Source: an uncultured Verrucomicrobiales bacterium (lineage in GTDB: Bacteria; Verrucomicrobiota; Verrucomicrobiia; Verrucomicrobiales; DEV007). Taken from it: a stretch of 64,000 nt of DNA. The stretch lies in NCBI GenBank assembly GCA_937922595.1, contig CALAIY010000029.1:29751-93750 (forward strand), written 5' to 3'. The notes under the pieces were generated by a model, which did no database searches, was not told the origin of the DNA, and worked only from the letters and a program-made list of their open reading frames with translations. Shown here piece by piece: positions 8,045 through 16,589 of the stretch (within the stretch, counting starts at the first letter, position 1; each line of letters opens with the position of its first letter). A program made the position numbers and the translations under genes.

Positions 8045-9835
8045 TTAGGAGAGGAGCTCGGGGTAGAGCTTTTCGCCCATTTCACGGAGGGTGGCGGCGA
8101 TTTTTTTCGGGTCGGGCTCGGATTCGATGGCGGCGACGATGGCGGCGCATTCGGTGGTGACGAGTTGCTGGACGGCGTATTTCACGCGGGGGAGCGAGGC
8201 GGCTCCGACGCTGAGTTCATCGATTCCGAGGCCGATGAGGAGGGGGATGTAGAGGACGTCTCCGGCCATTTCGCCGCAGATGCCGGCCCAGATGTTGTTT
8301 GCCTTGGCTGCGCTGATGACGTGTTTGAAGAGCCGGACGATTGAGGGGTGGGTGGGCTCGTAGAGATCGGCGACGCTCTCATTGAGTCGGTCGACGGCCA
8401 TGGTGTATTGGATGAGGTCGTTGGTGCCGACGCTGAAGAAGTCTACGTGGGGGGCGATGAGATCTGCGGTGAAGGCGGCGCTGGGGACTTCGATCATGAC
8501 GCCGATTTTGATGTCTGCCCGGAATTCGATTTTTTCTTGGACGAGCTCCTTCATGCAGGTGGCGACGATGGTATTGGCGCGGTGGACTTCACCGACACCT
8601 GAGATCATGGGGAACATCATGCCGACACGGCCGTGGGCGCTGGCTCGGAGGATGGCTCGGATCTGGGTCTTGAAGATGGCTTCTTCGCTGAGCGAGACGC
8701 GGATGCCTCGCCAGCCGAGAAAGGGATTGGGCTCTGAGGGGATGGTTCCTGCTGAGCCGCCGAGAAGCTTATCTCCACCGAGGTCGAAGGTGCGGAAGAT
8801 GACGCCGTGGCGTCCTGCTGCTTCGGCGGCAGCGATGTAGACTTTGGCTTGCTCGTCTTCGCTGGGGAGATCGGTGCGATTGAGAAAGAGGAATTCGGTG
8901 CGGTAGAGGCCTACGCCTTCGGCTCCAGAGGATTCGATGAGGGGGAGGTCTTCGGTGAAACCGATGTTTGCCGAGAGCACGATGTCTTTCCCGTCTCGGG
9001 TGCGGCAGGGGGTGTCGCGGATGCTGACGAGGCTTTTGGTGAGGGCGTCTTTTTCGGTTTTAAGTGCGGCATATTCGGCGGCTGTTTCTGCGGTGGGGCA
9101 GAGGATGAGCTGGCCGGAGTAGCCATCGAGGATGATGTCTTCGCCGCTGCCGATGGTGTCGCGAATGCCGGGGAGGCTGACGACGGCTGGGATTCCCAGG
9201 GCGCGGGCGAGGATGGCGGTGTGGGAGGTGGTGCTGCCGGATTCGGTGGCGAAGCCGAGTACTTTGGAGCGGTCCATCCCGGCGGTGTCGGATGGGGTGA
9301 GATCGTGGGCGATGACGATGTGCTCGCCGGTGACATCATCGAGCTTCCCAGGGAAGGCGTCGCCAACGAGGTGGCGGACGACGCGGCGGGAGATGTCGTA
9401 CATGTCCGAGCTGCGGTCTCGGAAGTATTTGTCGTTGAGTTTTTCGAGTGATTCGATGTAGCCGCGAATTACCTGGTAGTAGGTGGCTTCGGCGCAGGTC
9501 TTTGTTTCGCGGATGCGTTTTTCGACTTCATCGAGCACCATTTGGTCGTTCACCATGAGGAGGTGGACTTCGAAGATGGCGGCTTCTTGGCCGATCTCTT
9601 CGCTCATTTGCTCGTGGAGCTTCTGGATCTCGCTACGGGTGGTCTCGATGGCGGCGTGGAAACGCTGGATTTCGGCATCGATGGTTTCCGCCGGGATCCG
9701 GCGGCGGGCAGGGGAGGTGAGAGCTCCTCCTTCGACGACGGAGACTCGCCCACGGACGATGCCGGGCGATACTGCGATGCCTTTGAGCCGAATTTCGGCT
9801 AGGGCGACGGAGTGTGTATTGACTGGGGCGGACAC
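8045..9835 (-). CDS. ptsI: PTS enzyme I (phosphoenolpyruvate-protein phosphotransferase)
   Basis: A 596-residue protein, close to the usual 570-590 of enzyme I. It transfers phosphate from PEP to HPr. The N-terminal HPr-binding/swivelling domain holds the phospho-accepting His in GSTTSHTAILA (H205). The PEP-binding TIM barrel carries GLYRTEFLFLNR, FRTFDLGGDK, MIEVPSAA, VGTNDLIQYTMAVDR and GICGEMAGD with the catalytic Cys. It lies 48 bp downstream of ptsH in the hprK-ptsH-ptsI order. No sugar-specific enzyme II is visible in the window, so here the phosphorelay may be mainly regulatory. The start is the first ATG of the frame; the first 15 residues are an extension before the conserved LKGIAVSPGI. 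Confidence 0.96.
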   Translation of the reverse strand: MSAPVNTHSVALAEIRLKGIAVSPGIVRGRVSVVEGGALTSPARRRIPAETIDAEIQRFHAAIETTRSEIQKLHEQMSEEIGQEAAIFEVHLLMVNDQMVLDEVEKRIRETKTCAEATYYQVIRGYIESLEKLNDKYFRDRSSDMYDISRRVVRHLVGDAFPGKLDDVTGEHIVIAHDLTPSDTAGMDRSKVLGFATESGSTTSHTAILARALGIPAVVSLPGIRDTIGSGEDIILDGYSGQLILCPTAETAAEYAALKTEKDALTKSLVSIRDTPCRTRDGKDIVLSANIGFTEDLPLIESSGAEGVGLYRTEFLFLNRTDLPSEDEQAKVYIAAAEAAGRHGVIFRTFDLGGDKLLGGSAGTIPSEPNPFLGWRGIRVSLSEEAIFKTQIRAILRASAHGRVGMMFPMISGVGEVHRANTIVATCMKELVQEKIEFRADIKIGVMIEVPSAAFTADLIAPHVDFFSVGTNDLIQYTMAVDRLNESVADLYEPTHPSIVRLFKHVISAAKANNIWAGICGEMAGDVLYIPLLIGLGIDELSVGAASLPRVKYAVQQLVTTECAAIVAAIESEPDPKKIAATLREMGEKLYPELLS

Positions 9836-9883
9836 GCTACACTGAACGCGAGGGTCGCGCCCGGGCCAACGGGGAATGTCCCT

Positions 9884-10171
9884 TTATGAATCTGCTTGAA
9901 ATCCGCCGCCGATGAGGTCGCCCACGGCTGTGATGGCATCGGCTGCATCGCTGCCTTCAGCGGTGACGGTGATGACGGAGCCTTGGCCTGCGGCGAGCAT
10001 CATGAGTCCCATGATGCTTTTGCCATTTACTTGCTCGTCGTCTTTCTCTACCCAGATTTCGCATTCGAACTGATTGGTGAGCTTTACAAACATCGCGGCA
10101 GGCCTGGCGTGGAGGCCGAGCTTGTTAGAAATGGTGAATTCCTTGGTTTCCGTCGTTGCTGTACTTTCCAT
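9884..10171 (-). CDS. ptsH: Phosphocarrier protein HPr
   Basis: The start at 10171 gives 95 residues; a longer frame exists but its first 21 residues are not family-like. The active-site loop KLGLHARPAA places the PEP-dependent phosphorylation at H21. The regulatory segment NGKSIMGLMML places a Ser at position 52, the site that HPr kinase/phosphorylase modifies. Both sites are intact, so HPr can serve in the phosphorelay and in HprK-dependent regulation. It lies between hprK and ptsI in the same direction. Confidence 0.96.
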   Translation of the reverse strand: MESTATTETKEFTISNKLGLHARPAAMFVKLTNQFECEIWVEKDDEQVNGKSIMGLMMLAAGQGSVITVTAEGSDAADAITAVGDLIGGGFQADS

Positions 10172-10214
10172 CTGATAAAAGGGTCTTTGTGAGCCTCTAG
10201 TAAATCTAGAGCGA

Positions 10215-11192
10215 CTAATAAATGGTGCCGCCATCCATGGAATTCAAGAGCTTCTTCTCGAAGTCCATGGCTGCGTTGTAGCCGAGGCTTTTAAGTTTTT
10301 GATCGAGCGCGGCAATTTCGACCAGGCGAGCTATGTCGCGGCCTGCGGCTACGGGAAGTTCGACGAATGGGATTTCGATTCCTAGGATTTCGGTGGTTTG
10401 GAGAGAATCTTTTCCGCCGATGCGCTCGACGTTGTTGAGATCTTCTCCGGCTTTGAGCTCGATGACGAGATCGAGGCGTTTCCGCAGGCGGAGTGCGCCG
10501 ATGCCGAACATTGCGGTGACTTTGATGAGGCCGATGCCACGGACTTCCATGGTGTTTTCCCCGAGCTTGGGGGCACTGCCGATGATCTCACGGCCTTCAA
10601 ATTCGCGGAGGTGGACGAGGTCGTCGGCGACGAGGCTGGCGCCGCGCCCGAGGAGGCCGACGACGGTTTCGCTTTTGCCGGAGCCGCTGGTGCCGCGGAT
10701 GAGAATGCCGATGCCTTGTACATCGACCATGGATCCATGCATGCTGCATGAGGCGGCGAAATCCATTTCTAGCATGATGGTGGCGGCATTCACGAATTTC
10801 ATCGTGCTGGTCGGCGTTTCAAAGACGGACACGCCGGCTTCGGCGGCAGCATTCATGAAGGCGATGGGGAGCGAGAGCCCGCGAGAGACGACGATGCAGG
10901 GGATTTCCAGTGCGCAGATTTCGCGAAAATGGGCGAGAGCTTCACCGTCCGGATCGTCCTGGATGTAGGAGAGCTCGCTATTCCCCATGATCTGGAGTCG
11001 CTTGAAGGCGAAGTAGCTGAGGAAACCGCTGAGGGCGAGACCTGGGCGATTCAGCGTGGGCTCGATGATGTGCCGATCCAGCCCCTCTTCGCAACCAACA
11101 AGCGTCAAATCGAGACGCTCGCGGTGCGATTCATAAAATTGCCCCACGGTGATGTGGGAGGGGCGACGTATTTTGAGGGGCGGACCGGGCAC
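10215..11192 (-). CDS. hprK: HPr kinase/phosphorylase
   Basis: The longest frame runs back into hpf; a GTG at 11192, 13 bp after the hpf stop, gives a normal length of 325 residues, so that start is preferred. The N-terminal DRTGG-like half is followed by the catalytic half. This has SMHGSMVDVQGIGILIRG (H152), Walker A GTSGSGKS (about 167-174), the acidic LVADDLVHL, the signature EVRGIGLIKV and a conserved C-terminal AAMDFEKKLL. The enzyme phosphorylates and dephosphorylates HPr at the seryl site. Together with HPr and EI it makes a complete regulatory PTS set. Adjacency to hpf and lptB is reminiscent of the proteobacterial rpoN-hpf-ptsN/hprK locus. Confidence 0.95.
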   Translation of the reverse strand: MPGPPLKIRRPSHITVGQFYESHRERLDLTLVGCEEGLDRHIIEPTLNRPGLALSGFLSYFAFKRLQIMGNSELSYIQDDPDGEALAHFREICALEIPCIVVSRGLSLPIAFMNAAAEAGVSVFETPTSTMKFVNAATIMLEMDFAASCSMHGSMVDVQGIGILIRGTSGSGKSETVVGLLGRGASLVADDLVHLREFEGREIIGSAPKLGENTMEVRGIGLIKVTAMFGIGALRLRKRLDLVIELKAGEDLNNVERIGGKDSLQTTEILGIEIPFVELPVAAGRDIARLVEIAALDQKLKSLGYNAAMDFEKKLLNSMDGGTIY

Positions 11193-11205
11193 AGTGGAGG
11201 TGTTT

Positions 11206-11835
11206 TTAGGAGGAGGCCTCAGCCTTATCTTCTGGGATCTCAGGCTCGATGGTGCCGTAATCGCCGTCTTTGCGACGGAAGACGATGGCAAGCTTGCCGG
11301 TTTTTGCGTTTTGGAAGCAGACGAAAGGTTTTTCGCTGAGTTCCAGATCCATGATTGCTTCGTCTGGGAAGAGGGGGCGAATCCGGTAGTTTTCCTGGTG
11401 CACGATGAGTGGCTCTGGGATCTCATCATCTGGCTCGCCTTCGAGTGCTTTATCGAGCGTTTCCTGGGCGTAGACGGATTCTTCTAATTCGCGGAAGCTC
11501 TGGTGCTTGCGAGGGCGATGCTTCCGCGAAAGCATGCGTGTCTTGTATTTGCGCATCCGGCGCGCGATTTTCGAGATCGTCTCATCGAGGGCCTTGTAGA
11601 TATCTTCGGCTTCGGAATCTGCTTCGATGGTGATGTGATCTGCGCAGTAGAGGATGATTTCGGCGTATTGGCGGTGCTTCTCAGGCACATCCAAGATGAC
11701 GCGGGCGCTAATGATGCGGGGGTAATCGAGATGGAGGCTCTCGATTTTCTTCATCGCCGCTTCGCGCATGGATTCGGTGATGCTTACGTGGCGTCCGGTG
11801 ACGGTGACAGGGAGGTTGACGTTGGCTGTCTGCAT
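11206..11835 (-). CDS. hpf: Long-form ribosome hibernation promoting factor
   Basis: A 209-residue protein: the N-terminal S30AE domain begins LPVTVTGRHVSITESMREAA and ends near residue 100. A linker of about 40 residues follows, then a C-terminal dimerisation domain with YRIRPLFPDEAIMDLELSEK and RRKDGDYGTIEPE. The length is that of the long HPF class, which can form 100S ribosome dimers alone. The gene lies between lptB and hprK on the same strand. Confidence 0.93.
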   Translation of the reverse strand: MQTANVNLPVTVTGRHVSITESMREAAMKKIESLHLDYPRIISARVILDVPEKHRQYAEIILYCADHITIEADSEAEDIYKALDETISKIARRMRKYKTRMLSRKHRPRKHQSFRELEESVYAQETLDKALEGEPDDEIPEPLIVHQENYRIRPLFPDEAIMDLELSEKPFVCFQNAKTGKLAIVFRRKDGDYGTIEPEIPEDKAEASS

Positions 11836-11894
11836 AATGTCTTTTTCTGGTGTTCGGGTTCGTGGATCGCTCGCGCCGCAGCGCGAGTGCCCAC

Positions 11895-12614
11895 CTACAT
11901 CGAGAACCGGTCGCCCAAGTAGAGCTCCCGGCTCAGGGGATCGTTTACGAGGAAATCGCGCGTGCCTTCACGCTCGACTTTCCCTTCAAAAATAAGATAC
12001 GCACGGTCGACGATGGAGAGTGTCTCCCGCACGTTGTGATCGGTAATTAAAATGGCCAGACCTGCCTCGCGTAGCCCTGCGATAATCTCCTGGATCTCGC
12101 TCACCGCGATTGGGTCCACTCCGGAAAACGGCTCGTCGAGCATGAGTAATTTCGGCTCGGTGACGAGTGAACGCGCAATCGTGAGGCGGCGCTTTTCTCC
12201 GCCGGAGAGCGTGATGGCATGATTTTTAGCGAGCCGGGCGATGCCGAAACGTTCCATTAAGCCGTGGCACTTCTCTCGCTTCTCTTCTTTCGAGATCGGC
12301 TGGGTCTCCATCACGGCCATGATATTATCTTCGACTGTGAGTTTCCTGAAAATGGATTCTTCTTGTGGGAGGTAGCCCATGCCGAGACGCGCCCGCTTGT
12401 ACATCGGCATGTGCGTCATATTCTCCCCATCGAAGACGACGTGTCCTCCATCCGGCTGCACAAGGCCTACGATCATGTAGAAGCTGGTCGTTTTCCCTGC
12501 TCCGTTTGGGCCGAGTAGGCCTACGATTTCGCCCTCGCGGACGTTGATATCGACGCCATTGACTACTGCTCGCCCATCGTAGATTTTTTTGAGCCCATCG
12601 GTGCGGAGTAGCAT
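11895..12614 (-). CDS. lptB: LPS export ABC transporter ATP-binding protein LptB
   Basis: This 240-residue start (ATG at 12614) begins MLLRTDGLKKIYDGRAVVNG exactly as LptB proteins do and has an AGGGG just upstream. A longer frame from 12704 adds 30 Ala/Pro/Ser-rich residues. Motifs: Walker A GPNGAGKT, the LptB-typical SFYMIVGL, Q-loop LPQEESIFRKL, signature TLSGGEKRRL, Walker B LLMLDEPFSGVDP, switch His in ILITDHNVRET. The protein powers extraction of LPS from the inner membrane together with an LptF/LptG permease; a permease of that family is at 30245. The gene is 45-135 bp downstream of the lptA-like gene, depending on start. Confidence 0.95.
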   Translation of the reverse strand: MLLRTDGLKKIYDGRAVVNGVDINVREGEIVGLLGPNGAGKTTSFYMIVGLVQPDGGHVVFDGENMTHMPMYKRARLGMGYLPQEESIFRKLTVEDNIMAVMETQPISKEEKREKCHGLMERFGIARLAKNHAITLSGGEKRRLTIARSLVTEPKLLMLDEPFSGVDPIAVSEIQEIIAGLREAGLAILITDHNVRETLSIVDRAYLIFEGKVEREGTRDFLVNDPLSRELYLGDRFSM

Positions 12615-12749
12615 CGGCACCCCTGAAAAACGGTCGGCTTGAGGGATGGGATTCGGCGTAGCAGCCGGAGAGCCGGCGGCGGGGGAAGCGGAAGCAGGAA
12701 CCATCACTCGAAATATCGCGAGCCAGCGCGACCGAGCAAGGGAGAAACG

Positions 12750-13772
12750 CTACTTCTTCGTATCTCCTTTTTGGAAGCCGCTCGTGGTCTTGCCGGTGGC
12801 GGTGAGGCCACCGTTTTGATCGATTTTGATTACGGCGCTCTCCTCGGTCGCCGTCATGCGGTATTTGCCCTTCTGCACTTGCGGCCAGATGTACATTTCG
12901 ATGTTCTCCGAGTCCGCGTAGAAGATTGCTTTCTTACATTGGCCGAGCTGCATTTCACCGGTTGATGCTGGTTTTTCGATTTTCACCATTCGGCCGGTCG
13001 CGATCACTTTATCGATTTCGCCAGCGCCAGACTCGCCTGGTGCAGCATTTTTTTCGGCGGTAGACTTCGCTGCGGATTCAGGCTTGAAAAAAACTTCCAG
13101 CTTATCGCACTCCAGATCGAAGCCTGGGTGATCTACTTTTACATTGCCTTCGAAAATGGCGATGCGGGCTTTCGCGTCGAAATACGCAACGTCGTCGCAG
13201 GTAATGACGATCTGCTTTTTATCGTCAATGGTGACGGTCTTCGGATTCCGCGCTTTGCGCTCGGGAATGGTGATCTTTGAGGGGTCAAACGTCCCGGTAT
13301 CGACTTCCACTGGCGTCGTGGTGGTTTCCGCCTGGGCGGTGGGGACTGAGATAGGATCAGGCAGAGCCACCGGCTTCGCTGCAGGTGTGGGCTTCTTCGG
13401 CGGCTTCGGCGCGGATCTTGCGGCCTGGCCTGCCGCGATGAGTGCCGCTGCCTGGGGGGATGCGCCCTTGAGAAGGCTCTGGACACGTGCGTCGCCGATG
13501 GCGCGGTTTTTGATGCTATCGATGCTGTTGATTTCTTTGCCGTTTGCTACGGCAGCCTTCACCTTATCGAGGATGCCCGTGGCTTTTGCTGCGGCTTCCG
13601 CTGAGCGGATTTTTTCAAGTGCCGCTTCGCGCTTCTGATTGTCTTTAGCAATCGTCATCACTTCGAGCGCCTTTTGGAGAGCTGCTGAGCGTGTCTCATC
13701 CGAGATTTCTTGAGCCTGCGCCATCGGTAGAACCGCAGCTAGCAGGAGTGTCGTGAAAATACGGGCGTTCAT
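12750..13772 (-). CDS. LptA/OstA-like periplasmic LPS-transport protein
   Basis: A 340-residue protein with signal peptide MNARIFTTLLLAAVLPMAQA. The N-terminal third is Ala/Lys-rich and the middle is Pro-rich (about 120-170). From residue about 185 comes an OstA/LptA beta-strand domain: KQIVITCDDVAYFDAKARIA, FEGNVKVDHPGFDLECDKLE and KVIATGRMVKI. LptA bridges LptC and LptD. At 340 residues it is about twice the E. coli LptA because of the extra N-terminal region. The start overlaps the stop of the upstream lptC-like gene (ATGA-type). Family inferred from domain pattern and from position before lptB. Confidence 0.8.
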   Translation of the reverse strand: MNARIFTTLLLAAVLPMAQAQEISDETRSAALQKALEVMTIAKDNQKREAALEKIRSAEAAAKATGILDKVKAAVANGKEINSIDSIKNRAIGDARVQSLLKGASPQAAALIAAGQAARSAPKPPKKPTPAAKPVALPDPISVPTAQAETTTTPVEVDTGTFDPSKITIPERKARNPKTVTIDDKKQIVITCDDVAYFDAKARIAIFEGNVKVDHPGFDLECDKLEVFFKPESAAKSTAEKNAAPGESGAGEIDKVIATGRMVKIEKPASTGEMQLGQCKKAIFYADSENIEMYIWPQVQKGKYRMTATEESAVIKIDQNGGLTATGKTTSGFQKGDTKK

Positions 13773-14269
13773 TTGGATTTGGGAGCGGGCTTTTTAATGA
13801 CGGCAGAAGGATTGGTGATGACCATGCGGATGTCGCCAGTCATACGGCAGATATTTTGGTTCGTATCATAGACCATGGTGTCGCCCTCCAAAGTGAAGGA
13901 CTTGCCTTTGATGACGGTGCGCTCATTGCTCGAAAGCTGCTCGGAAGGCATGTGGTAAAGTGCGGTGAGTAGCTTGATCGTGTAATCGATGTGTCCATTC
14001 GGGCTGTAGAGCTCGATGAGCATGTCTTTGATATCGAGATTCTCCTCGTCCCGGCGAACCATTTCTTTGGGAACCAGCACCGTGGAGAGCTTCCCATTTT
14101 CGAAGATCGGATAAGTGACTCCGCGGTGAACCTTCCCCTGGGGAAGGATGTTGCTCAGAGCGCTAAGCCCTCCTTTTGAAGGTTTCGGCTCCTTCTTTTT
14201 AGACTTTTCGGCGAATGCTCCGGCGATGAGAGCTGCATTGATTGCAATAATGGCGATGAGTCTTTCCAT
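13769..14269 (-). CDS. LptC/LptA-like exported protein
   Basis: The ATG at 14269 gives 166 residues with a signal peptide (MERLIAIIAINAALIAGAFA) and is preferred over a start 7 codons earlier. After a Lys-rich stretch come segments of OstA/LptC flavour: FENGKLSTVLVPKEMVRRDE, IKDMLIELYSPNG, TVIKGKSFTLEGDTMVYDTN and CRMTGDIRMVITNP. It is the first gene of the lpt-hpf-hprK-pts run and is coupled to the next gene by overlap, which is where LptC would be expected. The sequence is divergent; a second LptA-like protein is the alternative. Confidence 0.6.
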   Translation of the reverse strand: MERLIAIIAINAALIAGAFAEKSKKKEPKPSKGGLSALSNILPQGKVHRGVTYPIFENGKLSTVLVPKEMVRRDEENLDIKDMLIELYSPNGHIDYTIKLLTALYHMPSEQLSSNERTVIKGKSFTLEGDTMVYDTNQNICRMTGDIRMVITNPSAVIKKPAPKSK

Positions 14270-14396
14270 GGCGAAGTGGTGAGCCCGCACGAAACTCCGC
14301 TACGGTCGAGCGCGCAATAGCGGATTTTTTGGCGATCTCTCCTTTGATTCGCCGCATCTCGGGCAAAGGAAATGATTTCGTGGATCGCGATTACCC

Positions 14397-14774
14397 TTAA
14401 GCGGGAAGTGCTAGGAATTGCTCCATGCTTTTTGCGAGCAGGGTGGGGGAGAAGGGCTTGAGGATGATCTCGTTTGCTCCGGCGTCGCGGAGGGATTGGG
14501 CTACTTCTTGCTCGCGGAGTCCGGTGACGACGATGATGGGGATGTCTTTGAGATCGGGGTCGGCGCGGAAGGCTTGGGTGAGCTGGAGGCCGTTTTGGCC
14601 GGGTAGGTCGTAATCAAGGATGGCGAGATCGGGGGCGACTTCGGCGGCGTGATCTAGGGCGCTGGCTCCATCGGGGAAGAGTGCGGTTTCGTACCCGGCA
14701 CGGGTGATGATGAGGTGGTGAAGACGGAGGGTGACGGCTTCGTCATCGGCAACAAGGATTTTCTTTGTGCTCAT
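14397..14774 (-). CDS. Single-domain response regulator (CheY-like receiver)
   Basis: A 125-residue receiver with no output domain. The acidic pocket is D10-D11 and the phospho-acceptor is D54 in LAILDYDLPG. The conserved Thr is in IIVVTG and the Lys in LKPF. It follows the SpoIIE-type phosphatase gene with a 9-bp gap, so the two are probably co-expressed. It may act on that phosphatase or on another partner; no histidine kinase is seen nearby. Confidence 0.92.
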   Translation of the reverse strand: MSTKKILVADDEAVTLRLHHLIITRAGYETALFPDGASALDHAAEVAPDLAILDYDLPGQNGLQLTQAFRADPDLKDIPIIVVTGLREQEVAQSLRDAGANEIILKPFSPTLLAKSMEQFLALPA

Positions 14775-14783
14775 TCTTCTTAT

Positions 14784-16577
14784 CTAAAGGATGCGGTAGT
14801 GGAGGAGGGTCATGTCGTCCGAGTGGTGGGAGGTGCGGCATGTGGCGAGCTCGAGGATTTCGTTCCAGAAGGTGTCGGGATCGTGGCGGGCGTGGAGGGC
14901 GGCGAGGCCTACGAGGTTTTCCCAGCCCCACCAGGTGGTGCCGTCGTTCCATTCGTAGAGGCCGTCGGTGACCATGAGGAGGGTGTCTGGGTAGTCGGGG
15001 TTGTTTGGTGCGAGCTTGAGGGAGGTGGTGGTGTATTCGGCGTCGAGAAAGAGGCCGAGGGGGGGGCCGGTGGGCTCGATCTGAGCGGCGGGGCCGGCGG
15101 GGGAGAGGGCGAGGACGGGGCAGTGCCCGGCGCTGGCGATTTCGGCGATGGCGGTGCCGGTGGCGTCATCACGTTTTACGCGGGCGAGGGCGCAGGTAAT
15201 GAAGGTGGTGAGGGGCTCGAGCTGTGCGGTGAGGGCGAGATTGAGGGTGCGAAGGAGATCGCCAAGGGGCTTTTCGGCGTTTTCGGGGCGTTCGAGTTCG
15301 ATGTGGAAGACGGTGCGGAAAAGGGCAGCGAGCATGGCTGCGGAAACGCCTTTTCCCATGACGTCGATGGTGCAGAGGACGAGTTGGCCGTGGGCGTCGA
15401 GGCGGGCTTCGAGGTAATCGCCGGCGACTTCGTAGATGCTTCGGTGGCGGAGGGTGATTTCGTGGTAGGGGGATGTGGGGGCGGGAGGGGGAAGGAGAAG
15501 GGTGCGCTGGATATCGGCGGCGATTTCGAGTTCGCGGAGGGCGCGGGATTCGTCGTCGCGGTGGACTTGGAGGTTGGCATTGGCGAGGGCGATGCCGAGG
15601 AGGTCGGTGAGGGTGCGGAGGTTTGAGAGTTCTGTGGGGGTGAAGGCGGAGGGGCGGTTTCGCGCAGCGAGGACGACGCAGCCGAGGGTCTTCCCATCGG
15701 CGATGATGGGGAAGGCGCAGCCGTGGGAATAGTGGTGAAGCTGGGGGTCGCCAGCGATTGAGGAATCGCGATCCCAGATGGTGGAGGAGGATGTGGCGAG
15801 GACGTTGGCTACGGTGGGGGGGGCGTGTTCGTGGGTGAGGACGTCGCGGCAGGTGGCGAGTTCATCTCGGATTTCGGGTAGAATGGTGGGGGCGAGGAAG
15901 ACGCGGAGAAAATCGGGGGCGGGCTGCTGGACGAGTGCGATATTTTCAATGGCGGATTCGAGAAGCGATGCCGGACCGTTGGCGCTGATGAGTGCGGTAC
16001 CAAAGCGGTGGAATGCGGACATGCATTCGTAGGCGGTGGCGAGCTCGATAAGCACTCCATCGAGATCGGCGGAGCCGGGAAGTGGTGTGGTGAGAAATGG
16101 GTAGCGTTTTCTCAGGATTTGGCGGTAGCCGAGTGGGCTGCTCCAGTGTTCGTGGGTGTCGCAGAAGTCGGCTATTATGTATAAACCCCGACCGGAGGAG
16201 GCGAGGGGATCTTCGGGAAGGAAGGGGGCGTGAGCGAGATTGGAGGGGGGGCCGGAGCCGGGATCGGTGATGGCGAGACAAAGCTCGGCGTCTTCGGCCC
16301 ACCATTCGAGAGTGATGTGAAGGTAGGGGTCTTCGAGGGCTCCGTGGCGGATGGCGTTGGTGGTGGCTTCGGTGAAGGTGAGTTCCCAACGCGGGCGATC
16401 TTCATCAGGAACTCCCGATGCGGCAAGGAAACCAGCGAAACTTGCTCGGACAGTGGGTAAGGCTGTGAGATCTGCTGCGATGCGTGTGCGATGGCAGGTG
16501 AGCGGAATTGTGAATCCGGAGGCGCTACCGGAATTAGGGGGGTGGCCGCCGTAGCTGTGCTGGGGGGAGGGCTCCAC
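14784..16577 (-). CDS. HATPase-GAF-SpoIIE fusion: anti-sigma kinase-like and PP2C phosphatase
   Basis: A 597-residue cytosolic protein with three parts. Residues about 30-165 form an RsbW-type HATPase domain (ELTFTEATTNAIRHGA, ITDPGSGP, GRGLYII). Residues about 190-345 read as a GAF sensor. Residues about 355-597 form a SpoIIE/PP2C phosphatase with VAGDYLE, DVMGKGVSAAM, AGHCP, VTDGLYEW and the terminal SDDMTLL. All metal-binding acidic motifs of the phosphatase look intact. Proteins of this kind control partner-switching modules by phosphorylating and dephosphorylating STAS proteins. A STAS protein lies at 18666, two genes away, and a receiver gene follows at once. Polysaccharide genes sit between them, which hints at post-translational control of matrix production. 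Confidence 0.9.
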   Translation of the reverse strand: MEPSPQHSYGGHPPNSGSASGFTIPLTCHRTRIAADLTALPTVRASFAGFLAASGVPDEDRPRWELTFTEATTNAIRHGALEDPYLHITLEWWAEDAELCLAITDPGSGPPSNLAHAPFLPEDPLASSGRGLYIIADFCDTHEHWSSPLGYRQILRKRYPFLTTPLPGSADLDGVLIELATAYECMSAFHRFGTALISANGPASLLESAIENIALVQQPAPDFLRVFLAPTILPEIRDELATCRDVLTHEHAPPTVANVLATSSSTIWDRDSSIAGDPQLHHYSHGCAFPIIADGKTLGCVVLAARNRPSAFTPTELSNLRTLTDLLGIALANANLQVHRDDESRALRELEIAADIQRTLLLPPPAPTSPYHEITLRHRSIYEVAGDYLEARLDAHGQLVLCTIDVMGKGVSAAMLAALFRTVFHIELERPENAEKPLGDLLRTLNLALTAQLEPLTTFITCALARVKRDDATGTAIAEIASAGHCPVLALSPAGPAAQIEPTGPPLGLFLDAEYTTTSLKLAPNNPDYPDTLLMVTDGLYEWNDGTTWWGWENLVGLAALHARHDPDTFWNEILELATCRTSHHSDDMTLLHYRIL

Positions 16578-16589
16578 GGGGGGGACGAT

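Noticed and set aside
6985..8160. A 391-residue plus-strand open frame opposite the MRJP-like gene
   Set aside because: Gly/Val/Glu-rich translation typical of the antisense of a high-GC gene; the minus-strand frame has a signal peptide and family motifs.
14715..15626. A 303-residue plus-strand frame over the SpoIIE phosphatase
   Set aside because: Gly/Glu/Val-rich shadow; the minus strand has complete PP2C motifs.
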